A stretch of DNA of 64,000 bases from Tubiluchus corallicola. Lineage: Eukaryota; Priapulida; Priapulimorpha; Priapulimorphida; Tubiluchidae. Every line of letters begins with the position of its first letter. Positions within the stretch are counted from its first letter, which is position 1. Below are positions 13,101 through 24,120 of the stretch, one piece after another. Both the position numbers and the translations under genes were made by a program. The DNA lies in contig JAQGDQ010000869.1 in the NCBI GenBank assembly GCA_030141605.1, forward strand, positions 7,501-71,500, in the 5' to 3' direction. The notes beneath the pieces are model-generated. The model saw only the letters and a list, made by a program, of their open reading frames with translations, had not been told where the DNA came from and ran no database searches.

Positions 13101-16100
13101 AACTAAGGCAATTACTGGTGCTCTAATTTGCGTGATGGAGACTTGGACCTGTCTGTGTTAAATGCACTGCCTCGGCTTCTTTAGCAAAGAATTGAGCCCT
13201 GCAGTGGCAACACTAATTGAAGTAGATATTTGTCCACTAACCAAGATTGTTTACTGTGTTGCACGTGTCAGCGGTGTCACGTGATCGTAATGTAAACCAG
13301 GACAAAAGATTTCTCATCGTACTGGTGACAGAGACATCGCCAGTAACAGATGTTGAATTGTAAATTTGGAAAGGAATAATTTTTCAGCGAAGAGGAAGGT
13401 CGGTGTCTTTCTCTCCTGTCCCCGCGAGACACGCACGACGTCTTACGGATTAATTAAGCTGTTATGGGTAATTATTTATTTATCATATTTTTAATTATCA
13501 AAGCTTATGAACGACGAGTTACTAGTACGAAGATGATTCATAACTCTGTTATTATTAGGCTCTATCATAGGTAAAGTGTATACTATATCCAGGGGCGTAG
13601 CTAGATTCTAAATTTGAGGGGAGCAAGCGCATAAAAAGGGCGCCGTGACAGGGGCGTAGCCAAGTTCTAAAGTTAGGGGGAATCAAGCACATAAAAAAAG
13701 AGCCGTGACAGGGGCGTAGCAAAGTTTTAAAGTTAGGGGGAACAAGCACATAAAAAAGGGGCCGTGACAGGGGCGTAGCCAAGTTCTAAAGTTAGGGGGA
13801 ACAAGCACATAAGATAGGCACCGTGACAGGGGCATAGCTAGATTCTAAATTTGGGGGGAGGAGCAAGCACATAAAAAGGGCGCCGTGACACGTACCAAAC
13901 AGTTTTTAACGTGCTGATTATACATTTTAATTTTGCGTTTAAAATCAAAACACGAGGAAGACACAGGTTTAAAGGAAGCACATAATTCTTATTTTGCATT
14001 TAAAATTAAAACGTAATAAAAACGTTTGTGTTACTTAATTATTTTAATTTTAAACGTCGCACAAGTGAAGTAAAGAGTTAAAAATTGTTGAAAAGGTGAC
14101 TATTTTGAAAAATGTCATTAAGGGGAGCGCTCCCCCTGCTTCCCTTCTTAGCTACGCCATTGGCTATACGTTTTACTATTAGAAGACAATTATGTACGGA
14201 AAGACATTTGTCATAACATCACGGTTAATAATAATGATCATGATGGTGAGGAGGAAACCGACGATGACGGCGACGACATTGATGATAACAATAATAACAA
14301 CAACAACAATAGCAACAACAACAACAGCAACTGCAGCAACAACAACAACTGCAATAGCAGCAGCAACAACAACAACAACAGCAGCAGCAACACCAACAAC
14401 AACAGCAACAACAACAACAGCGACAATAACAACAACAGCAACAACAGCAACAACAGCGACAATAACAACAACAGCAACAACAACAACAGCAACAACAGCG
14501 ACAATAACAACAACAACAACAGTGACAGCAACAACAACAGCAACAACAACAACAACAATAGCTAGTAACAATAATTAAAGAAACAAAACTAGTCACCCTT
14601 TCCAAATTTCTCTAATACACGAAAGAAAACATTTTCACAAATGTATAAGTTGCTTACAATCACTTAAATAAATGTATTGTTACTGCGTGAGCTACAAAGT
14701 CCATGGTACTGAAAACACGTTGCACAAAACGCGTTCTGACACGTCAAAAAAGGCTCATTTTACAGCCCGAATGACGAATTCGGGTTTTACATTGGTGCAT
14801 TAAACTATTAACATTATTATATTTTCATATTTACTTTCTGCTTGCGCGAATGAAACAGAAAAAATTTTGTTGTTTCTAACCGCATTTAGATTCCATATTA
14901 GGAGATTTAGGCTCCCCATAGTTTCTCTACGAAAACAGTGACGTCACTGACGTGAGTTAGTTAAAGTAAAGATCAACTCACTGAATCGTCCACCTTGTGA
15001 GCAATGGGAATTGAACCAGCTATGATCTCCTCTTCGCTCAGCGGTCTGATTCGAACAGCAACCTGCAAATAGCAGCATTATTGTATACAATACAAAGACC
15101 CAAGAAAGATTTTGTGCAAGTTTCCCTACTCAATTGCGGGTCGCCATGTTGCCGCTAACAGCACCTCGCAATATCGCTTTTCATTTGTGCCGTGCAATGA
15201 AATAAAATTTATTTTAAAGAGAAAATTATATACTGCATTGCACGTGAATGACTAGAAACAGTGTAGCATGGTGCTCCCTGGACGACACAGTGGTCCAGGC
15301 TTCAAAAGGGAGACTTGCACTATAACGTTATAGTCAATAATCTGTTTTTGCATTGACATAGATTGGAAAGGGCTTGTCTCTGTAATTTTCTACATAAGTT
15401 GCAGGCAAAACTACAAATCAGAATAAAATGTATTGAGATTAATTTACACTAGTACACAATCAATTTTTTGTTGTCAATGTCAAGTTAATTCAATGTGATT
15501 TTATTATTGTCTTGCTGAAACTACTGTTCTGCTGTCGGATTCTCACCGCCAGGGTAGTTAGAATGACCTCTGGACGGTTCGGACCAGAACTTTCGGTGGG
15601 GGAGAGGCCCCTGTTCGAATACCACATTCTAAAACGAGATTAGTAAACCGAACGACTGGGACACATTCACCATCTTTGAAAAAGGGGCATAAGACTCGAC
15701 CAAAATGCTTCACTGATTTTTGTTGATGATTAAATGAGAAAAACTTGAAATTAGCAAACTGCTATTTTTATAGTGAGTGAAACTTTACGATGAATCTTGA
15801 GTAACTGACTAAACACAGAAAAACACAAAGAGTAAACTGCTATTTTTATAGTGAGTGAAACTTTACGATGAATCTTGAGTAACTGACTAAACACAAAAAA
15901 AACACAAAGAGTAAACTGTTATTTTTATAGTGAGCGAAACTTTACGATGAATCTTGAGTAACTGACTAAACACAAAAAAAACACAAAGAGTAAACTATTA
16001 TTTTTATAGTGAGTGAAACTTTACGATGAATCTTGAGTAACTGACTAAACACAGAAAAACACAAAAAGTAAACTGTTATTTTTATAGTGAGTGAAACTTT

Positions 16101-16976
16101 ACGATGAATCTTGAGTAACTGACTAAACACAGAAAAACACAAAGAGTAAACTGCTATTTTTATAGTGAGTGAAACTTTACGATGAATCTTGAGTAACTGA
16201 CTAAACACAAAAAAAACACAAAGAGTAAACTGTTATTTTTATAGTGAGCGAAACTTTACGATGAATCTTGAGTAACTGACTAAACACAAAAAAAACACAA
16301 AGAGTAAACTATTATTTTTATAGTGAGTGAAACTTTACGATGAATCTTGAGTAACTGACTAAACACAGAAAAACACAAAAAGTAAACTGTTATTTTTATA
16401 GTGAGTGAAACTTTACGATGAATCTTGAGTAACTGACTAAACACAGAAAAACACAAAGAGTAAACTGCTATTTTTATAGTGAGTGAAACTTTACGATGAA
16501 TCTTGAGTAACTGACTAAACACAAAAAAAACAAAAGAGCAAACTGTTATTTTTATACTGAGTGAAACTTTACGATGAATCTTGAGTAACTGACTAAACAC
16601 AAAAAAACAAAAGAGCAAACTGTTATTTTTATACTGAGTGAAACTTTACGATGAATCTTGAGTAACTGACTAAACACAAAAAAACAAAAGAGCAAACTGC
16701 CCTCGAGGGGTTACCAAACTCTCACATTTGCACCGAAACAGTTGGGAAGTCCTGAGAGGGCGGATGCAGGCTTGTCCTGTTCGGGGCTCAAATCACGCAA
16801 CCTCTGAACTCAAGTAAACAGAATGTGGCAATTATATTTATAGACTTTGCGCAAGTGAAATAGGTAAGTACTTGAATTTGAGCCAATCAGAAGGTAGGAT
16901 TTGTGAATTGATGCAGGTAAGGCATCTTACATATTGATATGCAGGAGTGTTTTACTTTAATGTGACTTTGTAGTGG

Positions 16977-17007
<31 letters not shown>

Positions 17008-20000
17008 GGTGGTGGTATTGGTAGTGGTAGTAGTAGCAGCAGCAGCAGTAGCGTAGTGCTGTTGCTGTTGTTGTTGTTGATGTTGTTTTTGCTGTTGCTT
17101 TTGCTGTTGTTATTGCTGCAGCTGCTACTGTAACTGTTGCTACTGCTGCTGCTGTTGCAGCTGCTGTTACTGTTGTTGTTGTTGCTGCTGTTGCTGTTGT
17201 GGTTGCTGTTGCTCTTGATCGTTCTCCTGCTGCGGACATGCATCACTATGCCGTTAAAGGGGAAGAAAAGGGCATGGAGCCTGCGTGTCTGTGTCCCTGA
17301 GCGAGTGAAAATTTGAACGCAAAACAGGGCGAAGTTCGGCTGCAACGATAAAGGGGCGCACCAACTTTTAATTCAAAATCTATTTTACCGACAGATGTTA
17401 CCACTTTATTACTAGCAGTGCTTACAATTTGGTGTCGCCATCTACCTACTGAAATTTCCGTTGAACTAACATACATACATACTAACATTTGATTCATTTC
17501 ACGCAGTTTTTTTAACTAAATCCCAAATTAATTTAAGTTGTATCAATAAAGGATAAATACATCTCACGACCGCTTACGTATTCAGGGCCGGATCAGTACC
17601 CCCAGGGGCCCCTGGGCACTGTTAGCCCAGAGGGCCCCCTCCCCAAAATCCACACCCTTAAGGAGGCCTCATTTACACCCGGACAACTGGAGCCACCACC
17701 AGACACGCAGACTACATACACACCCACCCACAACCCCCCCCCCCCCCCACACACACACACACAGGAAAAAATATATACCCAATCGCAAAGTGTCCCTGGG
17801 CAAAAATGCCCAGGTTGCCCTTATGGTAAATCCGGGCATGTACGTATGCACTGAAAATTAAATGAGTCCAACAAATTCACTCCCCAAAACTTACTTAACA
17901 AATTAGGTACATTTATAGAGAGTGTAAACACGTTAACGGAAGTAGTAATGAAAGAAGCCAATTTGTAATGATGAAACTCTAAGCTTACAGGTGCATATCT
18001 GAGCAAAGTTCAATCTTTGTCAAATATTTGCATTCGTGTTTCCTAAAATCTCCGCGTGGGTTAATATATGAGCTTGTACTGTTAGAGCAAATACCTAAGA
18101 GTTGTTGTATTCCAATTCTGTCAGCCCCAAATAAGCTACTGGTGTGATGGTTTCTGGAAGGAATCGAAGCATCCAAGAGGCCTCTAGTTTTGGAGGCACC
18201 TAACGGCGCTTCAAAGCAGTTTTTTGTGTTCTACAATAACTTATTTTGCTTGGAACAAATAAGTTTTTACGGTGTTTATATTATTGCGGCGGCAGCCAAG
18301 AGGTCCAAGGTTGAAATCAGGATCAGTCAAAGCATGTCTCTGTTGTCAATGACTATGGTCAATAGTTAGCTACAGCTAACAAAGCTTCATAGCCAAACTT
18401 TGGAATTACTGCTATTTTCTGATTTTAAAACTTCAAATATTACTTTGATTAAGTGTATTAGAGGACAAGAAACTGGCCAACCAAAGTAAGCCTCAGAAAA
18501 TTCGCAATAAAAAATTATATCACCTACGTATAATCTTTAGCGAATAAAGTACTCATGTTTTCGCATTTACTCCAATCTTTGTAAAATATTTCAACCGCTG
18601 TAGTAAACGTTGGTGCAGACATGTTTCATTTGGTCCGCCAATTGAAAAGCCAGCACGTGACTGATCACGTGGCATGACATCACTAGAACACAGTCGCAGT
18701 GAGTTCTGAGCACGTGTACTATAAAGATTTGTGTCGTGGTTCTGTGGCGCCAAAACAAACAGGAATTTTTTTAACGTGAGTATGATAAACGCTTAAGATT
18801 GCCTCTAACCGTTATAATTCTTTAGCGAAAATTTTCTGAAACTTGCTTTAACTAGGCATTTTCTTGTCCTTTAACCCTTTCATACCCATTGTATCCCGTG
18901 GGATACAAGAATATTTTCTGTCTTTAAAATTAATAAAATTTTAAAACTGACAGTTATTTGATTTGTTAATAGTTATTTTGATTTAAGCCAATAACAGTAG
19001 ACTAAAAATGGTGATAAAATGGCAAAATAGAAAATCTAGCACATTTTTTGCTTTTCTTGTGTTTTTAAAAAAGTCGGACTTTGTTTTTTTGCACATAACA
19101 AAGAATGTTGTGTATCCCACAGGATACATTGGGAACAAACGGTTGTAATTCACTTTCATAATAATAGACACAGGAATGCAATGATGTGCAAAAACTGTCT
19201 TGTTGTTACACTCAATAAGGCAATGATGTGCAAAAATCTCTTTGCAAGTCCAGTAATTAGATAGTATTGATACAGGCCTATAGCTAGTTATATAAAATGT
19301 CTATGATAACAGTTCGGGATGATCTATATGACGACCATTCATGCTGGAAAGTTATGGTGCTCCAAAAATATATTCCTACGACAAAGAATAACTATTGATG
19401 GCGACAATCACGATGATAGTGATGCCGATGACGACAACGATGATAATGACGAGAATGATGATAAAATCGACAATGATGATGAAGATGTTGATGATGAACG
19501 TGATTATAAAGATGATGACGATGGCTATGATGATGATGATGACGATGGCTATGATGATGATAGCTATAATAATGATGACGATGACGATGGTTATGATGAT
19601 GATGATGATGACGATGGCTATGATGATGGCTATAATGATGATGATGATTACTTATACGCAGAGAAAACCCGGGTTGTGGTGTTGATAATGGTAGGAAATA
19701 AGTTGAGAATGTGAAGCACTGCAGAGTATTAACGAGCTGAAACACAAACCGGGTCACGTGGATGAACCTGAATGGCTTCATCTGTGATTCAAACTGTAAT
19801 TGATCAGTCGGTATTCGTGCTCATTTAGATCACTTTATAGTCCAACTCTTTCTCTTTGTCAAAGTGGTATATAAAGCTCTCTTAAATTTTCCTATGAAAC
19901 TCCGCAAATTTGCGAGTTTCTTATTTTTCAACTTCTCGTTTTTTTTCTGCATCAGTATATTACTTAATTTTATTATTTTACTAGGACATTTTATAAGATG

Positions 20001-20283
20001 AAACTGGCAGGCTATATTAGCTTGTACGCCAGCCATAATATAGTAGTCTCCGTTATGTAAGTTGTAGTATTGCTATTTACAGTTAAGTTGTAGTATTGCT
20101 ATTTACAGTCGGCAGAAAGCTTTTTCAGCCTTAATTGTTCATCCAAAAGCCGATTTTAAATAAAGATTATTATTATCATTGTTGTTGTTGTTGTTGGTGG
20201 TGGTGCTGTTGTTGTTGTTGTTGTTGTTGTTGCTATTACTACTAGTACTATTACCATTATTATTATTATTATTGTTATTATCA

Positions 20284-20366
<83 letters not shown>

Positions 20367-20918
20367 CTTGTTGTTATTGCTACTAGTACCATTACCATTA
20401 CCATTGTTATTATTACTACTACTGCTACTGCTACTATTACTACTACTACTACAACCACTACCGCTACCGCCGCTGCCACTGCTGTTATTATTAGTATTAC
20501 TATTATTCGTCATCATCATCACTTATTATCATCAAATGACAAACGCAATTGAATGTGTAAGATCACATTGGATTAATCTCGCATAATAATGGGAAATGGG
20601 AAACCGCTCCGGTATTTAAACAAAAGACAGCTCAAACTAATACCATCTGATGCCTAATGAAGCCATACTCAAAGTATAGTGAAGCCATACTCAAAGCATA
20701 GTGAAGCCATACTCAAAGTATAATGAAGCCATACTCAAAGCATAGTGAAGCCATACTCAAAATATAATGAAACCATACCCAAAGTATAATGAAGCCATAC
20801 TCACCACTAGCGCATTATCATCCCTTCCCATACTATTAACAATCATTTCTCGATCCCTCTTCGGTTTCCCAGGTTTTCCCATCATATCTAAACTGGAACT
20901 GGAATCCGTCGAAGCCAT
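7130..20918 (-). CDS. KIF19: KIF19-like kinesin-8, N-terminal exons (gene continues beyond window start)
   Basis: Three phase-0 minus-strand exons are joined. Exon 1 is 20918-20805 (38 codons; starts MASTDSSSSL, donor GTG/GTGAGT). Exon 2 is 15062-14982 (27 codons; VAVRIRPLSEEE to AHKVDDS). Exon 3 is 7240-7130 (37 codons; MVVLMDPMEDPDDILRANRS to DATNTQ, donor CAG/GTAAGC). VAVRIRPLS is the first motor-domain strand. The MVVLMDPMEDPDD block is, in my recollection, characteristic of KIF19 and differs from KIF18. KIF19 is a plus-end-directed, microtubule-depolymerising kinesin that limits cilium length. The P-loop, switch regions and tail are not in the window, so the gene must continue past position 1. 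The start was chosen as the ATG opening the frame that splices cleanly into exon 2; the residues before the motor are Ser/Lys-rich and family-specific. A 22-bp minisatellite abuts the exon 1 donor. Confidence 0.85.
7241..9350. other. KIF19 intron 2, unclassified part
   Basis: This intronic stretch has no exon, RNA gene or element I can identify. From about 9110 to 9250 it becomes extremely AT-rich, with runs of ataa and taat words. Confidence 0.5.
9351..9473 (-). mobile_element. Terminal segment of a Tc1/pogo-like DNA transposon
   Basis: Read on the minus strand it begins ACAGTGTTCCCTCGCTACTT and continues with repeated CGCGG and TCGCTGTTTCGCGGG words. That style is common at termini of Tigger/pogo-like elements. 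The opposite terminus was not located, so it is treated as a fragment. Confidence 0.45.
9619..10243 (+). mobile_element. Complete non-autonomous TIR element (TTAAAGGAAGA family)
   Basis: The left end is ttaaaggaagacgggatgat. The right end, read in reverse complement, is ttaaaggaaaaccggacgat. These are inverted repeats of about 20 bp around 625 bp with no transposase frame. Further copies are at 2439, 51128-51679 and 60508-61055, and a diverged piece lies near 1008. I do not recognise the superfamily; the TTAA at each tip could be part of the target site. Confidence 0.7.
10530..10850 (+). repeat. Dispersed repeat family B copy
   Basis: It shares collinear segments with 12450-12790 (aaatttaaactcc, gccattttaat, cgtagcac/tgtagcac, ttttaccag, ctagttac). 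A shorter match including 'ttttaccagttg' lies near 44340-44475, and weaker ones near 33045-33160 and, inverted, 52150-52330. No ends or coding potential were defined. Confidence 0.45.
10870..11582 (+). mobile_element. 5S rRNA-derived composite repeat (SINE3-like)
   Basis: Bases 10870-10978 match the 3' four-fifths of 5S rRNA, with ctcgtctgatcaccgaag, then cctggttagtacttggatgg, then aataccagatgctgtaggct. The 5S 5' end (gcctacgaccata) is missing. A unique body to about 11390 follows, and its last part (about 11195-11390) is repeated at 11400-11582. An inverted, shorter relative occupies 53349-53893, and a 5S-only piece lies at 47446-47553. The shared body means these are mobile 5S-derived repeats and not an rRNA gene. 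Confidence 0.75.
12450..12790 (+). repeat. Dispersed repeat family B copy
   Basis: It is collinear with 10530-10850, and its end (ggtgagtcaacgacattttaccaatgtcgaac to ccagcaggtaag, discontinuous) also matches near 44360-44455. Non-coding. Confidence 0.45.
13590..14164. mobile_element. hAT-like element with tandemly repeated terminus
   Basis: The left end CAGGGGCGTAGCTAG and the right end (reverse complement CAATGGCGTAGCTAAG) form inverted repeats. Starting at the left tip, a unit of about 59 bp (ggggcgtagccaagttctaa to ccgtgacag) is repeated about five times up to roughly 13890. The flanking 8-mers actatatc and gctatacg match only partly. There is no transposase frame. It is a non-autonomous hAT relative whose 5' end was amplified. 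Confidence 0.6.
14279..14568 (+). repeat. (CAA/CAG)n trinucleotide array
   Basis: About 290 bp of CAA, CAG and CGA triplets with TAA interruptions, in KIF19 intron 2 about 400 bp downstream (in gene direction) of exon 2. Low-complexity frames on both strands are rejected. Confidence 0.92.
15772..16700 (+). repeat. 78-bp satellite array with four-unit higher order
   Basis: About 12 copies of a unit of 77-79 bp containing 'actttacgatgaatcttgag' and 'taactgactaaacaca'. Diagnostic variants (gagtgaa/gagcgaa, gctattt/gttattt/attattt) recur every four units, about 311 bp, so a tetramer was duplicated after it diversified. The minus-strand frames (80 and 112 codons) arise from this periodicity and are not genes. 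It lies in KIF19 intron 1. Confidence 0.9.
16970..17235 (+). repeat. (GGT)n/(GTT/GCT)n trinucleotide array
   Basis: Begins with about 60 bp of GGT triplets and passes into about 190 bp of mixed GTT, GCT and ACT triplets, the complement of the CAA/CAG arrays. Non-coding low complexity. Confidence 0.92.
17583..17840. mobile_element. hAT-type MITE with near-perfect target duplication
   Basis: The left end is CAGGGCCGGATCAGTACC and the right end reads CATGCCCGGATTTACC in reverse complement. It is flanked by tacgtatt (17575-17582) and tacgtatg (17841-17848), a 7-of-8 target duplication. The interior has CCCAGGGGCCCCTGGGC, a strong inverted repeat, and a C run followed by (CA)n. Confidence 0.8.
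18871..19148. mobile_element. piggyBac-like MITE
   Basis: Begins TTAACCCTTTCATACCCATT and continues tgtatcccgtgggataca. The far end in reverse complement is ttacaaccgtttgttcccaa, then tgtatcctgtgggataca. Both termini therefore carry an 18-bp near-palindrome about 20 bp from the tip. TTAA plus CCC at the left tip fits piggyBac; the right TTAA has decayed to gtaa. No transposase frame. Confidence 0.55.
19396..19657 (+). repeat. (GAT/GAC)n trinucleotide array
   Basis: About 260 bp of GAT and GAC triplets with GCT-ATG interruptions. It reads as poly-Asp in one plus frame (131 codons), but it lies in KIF19 intron 1 antisense to the gene and has no flanking exon signals, so it is called a microsatellite. 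Confidence 0.88.
20168..20525 (+). repeat. (TTG/TTA/CTA)n trinucleotide array
   Basis: About 360 bp of TTG, TTA, TCA and CTA triplets, in KIF19 intron 1 about 280 bp from the exon 1 donor. Low-complexity frames only. Confidence 0.92.
20658..20803 (-). repeat. 22-bp minisatellite abutting the KIF19 exon 1 splice donor
   Basis: Seven units start with tgaagccatac at 20658, 20680, 20702, 20724, 20746, 20768 and 20790. On the minus strand the most exon-proximal unit contains the donor itself (GTGAGTATGGC). The other units carry TTGAGTATGG at the equivalent place, except one with TGGGTATGG; all lack the donor GT. The array seems to have grown from the intron start. Confidence 0.85.
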
Positions 20919-21572
20919 TCTTACAATGCTAATTTCTCCAAACTGTTCGCCTCTGCAATTGCCTTGCTGTACCGCAATTTGCCCGACTTTGTAACATTTT
21001 AGATTCTGGTGAATGGAGATTGTTACATCCAAGCATGAATGCCACAGCAAGAGTTCATTTAAACGATTTTTCTATTCCGCAACATCAACAAATTTTCTGC
21101 TCTTTTCGATGACTTTTGCACTTCATTCCTTGCGTGTACCTTTACAGCTCAGTGGGTGGTAATATAAACAATAGTTCGAAGTTTACTGGTAGAGTTGATA
21201 CAGTCAATCACAGCGCACTGGAAGCTCAATCAATGACGTGCTGTTCGCGCATGCGTAATCGTTCGCCAGGTGAGATTCACTTGGCTTCACTGTGTGACTT
21301 GTACCTGCGGCCGAATTGCCTGATCTTGATGTCGTCACAATGACGTCTTTACGCTACGTTTATACGTTTTATGTGTAATGCCAAGTGCACACGGTCCTTC
21401 AAAAGTTATACATTCAAAAGAATAACATTCAAAACACTGAACTCTGTCCACATGAGCAGTCTTCACTGACAGATACTTCAGATACTTTGCACATAACTAT
21501 TTGTTGAAAGAGTGTTCTCTAGCATCTCTTCATTTTTGGAATCGTGCCAAAACTGTTTGTATGAAAACCACC
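20919..21572. other. KIF19 5' flank
   Basis: This should contain the KIF19 promoter and 5' UTR. I see no convincing TATA box or initiator. The stretch 21235-21355 is relatively rich in CpG and contains a short palindrome, tgcgcgca-like (cgcgcatgcg). Nothing else is identified. Confidence 0.35.
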
Positions 21573-21867
21573 TCTCTCTCTCTCTCTCTCCCTCCCTCTC
21601 TATCTCTCTCTCTCTCTTTGTCTCTCTCTCTCTCTCTCTCTGTGTCTGTCTGTCTCTCTCTCTCTCTCTGTGTCTGTCTCTCTCTCTCTGTGTCTGTCTC
21701 TCTCTCTCCCTCCCTCTCTATCTCTCTCTCTTTGTCTCTCTCTCTCAGTCTCTCTCTCTCTCTGTGTGTGTCTGTCTGTCTCTCTCTCTCTCTCTGTGTC
21801 TGTCTCTCTCTCTCCCTCCCTCTCTATCTCTCTCTCTTTGTCTCTCCCTCCCTCTCTCTCTCTCTAT
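21573..21867 (+). repeat. (CT)n microsatellite with TGTGTCTGTC interruptions
   Basis: About 295 bp of CT dinucleotides. A segment of about 100 bp (ctccctccctctctatctct followed by ctttgtctct and tgtgtctgtc) recurs three times, so the microsatellite has a higher-order repeat. Confidence 0.95.
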
Positions 21868-23164
21868 TACCAATTAGTGGTGATTTACAAAATTAACATG
21901 CCATTTTATGCTTCAATCATCCATTCATGAATTGAAACTTGCAGCAAATCTTTGCACAAGAATAAACATTGAACATAAAATTGTAAATGATACAGAATAA
22001 GGATGAATAAAAACAAAACAATAAACGCACAAACATGTAAAGGCTTTGGAATGACATAAATGATGAATTAAAAACTGTTCTGCCAATTCAAAAATTACAA
22101 CACTTCCTAATATCCCACACCTACTGCAGCAGTCATACCGCAATCCTGGTACAGATTATGCAAAACAAGGCATCATTGATAAATCTTTAGAGCTGATGTC
22201 AACATAGCACAATCTATTATCTTTCTTCCTACCGTTTCCCCTAACACATCCTTCTACCCTTCCTGCGTGATCTAACCTTTCTCCCTGTTCTTTTTTTCAC
22301 TCATCCATTCTTTTTTTCGGGTTCACATGACAGTGGGCTTATACAAGCCTTTGCTTCTCTAGCCCACAGCAGTACAATTATTCATTTATGATAACGATAG
22401 TCTACGAAACATAATAATTTAATACAGTATGACGTAATAATTTTGATGTCACTGTGTGCTTAATGTCATTATATTGTACTGAATGTGATAATAATAAAAC
22501 TAAAAAAAACTGCAAAATTTTGGTCCCATTTAATTTTATTAGAAATTCATATTGATGCAAATAACAATAAATAAAAATACGATAACATATTACACGATTA
22601 CAATAATTTCAAGTAATTAATTAATAAAGACTAATTATAATCTACAGTCATAAAAAGTACGAGTCGGTTCGACAAAATTCTATAAATATGTAACAAATTA
22701 CAAAATCCTATGAGCATGTTTCAAATAAACAACAAACAAATTGCTATAATTTGGATAACAATCAAAACGTTCTGTCGCTGGTTAATCTAAAATGAAATGA
22801 ATGTGTTGATGTACAATTGCATAAAATACGTGCAGGACATGGATACTTGTCTGAAATTAAGCACGCAAATGGAAACACCACGTGCCCCCCCCCCGATCTC
22901 TAGATGAAATATCAAACAGAGCATCTTTTTTACAAGCTAAAGAGGCTAAATATCTTTGTCAAGATAAAGATAAAGTTACATAAGGCGTATGGCACTTTCT
23001 AATTTCGCACGACAATTTTTACGCACTTTTTAACTGGTTCTGCATAGGACAAAACCGCAGACCTAATAAATACAAAAATTAAAGATCAACAGTAACAGAT
23101 ATCAAATTTCTGTATACAAGAAGCTTTTTCACAGTTTCATAGTGCACACGCACAGTTGCTGTAA
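21868..23164. other. Intergenic, nothing recognised
   Basis: AT-rich DNA with no exon, RNA gene or terminal-repeat pair that I can support. Confidence 0.4.
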
Positions 23165-23464
23165 GTCAAAGGTTAAGTGTACGAGAGCAACGTGTCTTAA
23201 CTACAACTACGTAACGTGTGGGTAAAGCAAAACTGTCGGCTACATCAGTTTAGTAACTTGAGTTGTTTTACGTTTACTTTACTTAACTATGCATTAGTCT
23301 GGGCATAGAGTGATTTATTAGCAGGACCTTGCTTGGCAACAGGAAAAAAATGAACTAAGTAAGGTTCTAGCTAGCTGTTAAAATTGTTGCTTTTACAATA
23401 GCATGGGCTGTGAGGTGTTGTCAAGTGTACACAAATACGTTGTCTGGTACACTTAACCTTTGAC
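23165..23464. mobile_element. 300-bp MITE with GTCAAAGGTTAAGTGTAC termini
   Basis: The left end gtcaaaggttaagtgtac is repeated exactly in inverse at the right end (gtacacttaacctttgac). Partial pairing continues inwards (gagagcaacgtg against the complement of caacgtatttg). There is no coding capacity. Flanks show no clear target duplication. Confidence 0.75.
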
Positions 23465-23779
23465 CTTTTCACGATCATCATCAATTGTTAGAACTGTGAA
23501 AATGTTTATTTCCATACCAATTATTCAACCCGATTTATTTTTACAAACACGGGTTCCAGACAAGCTGCCTAAATAATACTGTATGTACTGACAGACATTA
23601 AAATCCTAGGCCCGAGTACTAGAACGGAGCAAAAGAAGTAATCGTAGACAATCTACAGACGTGACGTGGTTAACAGATGACAACAGAACCATTTTTTAGA
23701 ACATCAGAATTAGGCAGCCTGGAATATCATGAACAAATTGCTTCGAACAAATTCCATCTGAACAGTAGGGGGCAGCACC

Positions 23780-24120
23780 GAAAGTTTGAATTTGATTCAA
23801 AACCAGCTTTTTAGAACCTAAAATTACGAATTCAAATAATTCCGCAATTCAACTACAAACAATCATTAAAACGCTTGAAACATCAATGCAATCGGCACGG
23901 GTTTACCTGGGATTTGTACGCAAAATGTTTAAACAATTACTGCATTTTTACTGCAGAATAAAATCTAGAAATTTGGATGATCTTAGAAAGACCTTTGCTT
24001 TTTTAATGAATTTAAAATCTTTAAAATTTAATTCCAATTTGATTCTCATTCGAAATTCGCTTTGGTTCGAGTTCCAAAGTCACAAATTCGATTCGATAAA
24101 CAATAGTCACCCCTACTCGA
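23780..24120. mobile_element. Decayed element of the GGGTGAGTA/TTCGAATCG terminal-repeat family
   Basis: It is rich in TTCGAATT-type words and ends in 'gattcgataaacaatagt' plus cacccct. It resembles the arms of the element at 44815-45545. The 166-codon plus frame at 23886-24386 runs through this repeat and has no recognisable domain, so I do not call it a gene. Confidence 0.4.

Noticed and set aside
15540-15650. Second tRNA-like element (gttcgaatacc B-box-like word)
   Set aside because: No matching A box at the right distance and no stem pairing that I can see.
19319-19714. 131-codon Asp-rich frame that could mimic an acidic protein
   Set aside because: It follows the GAT/GAC repeat exactly, is antisense within KIF19 intron 1 and lacks splice or promoter context.
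20767-20994. 75-codon plus-strand frame
   Set aside because: Antisense shadow of KIF19 exon 1, which is supported by its splice into the motor domain.
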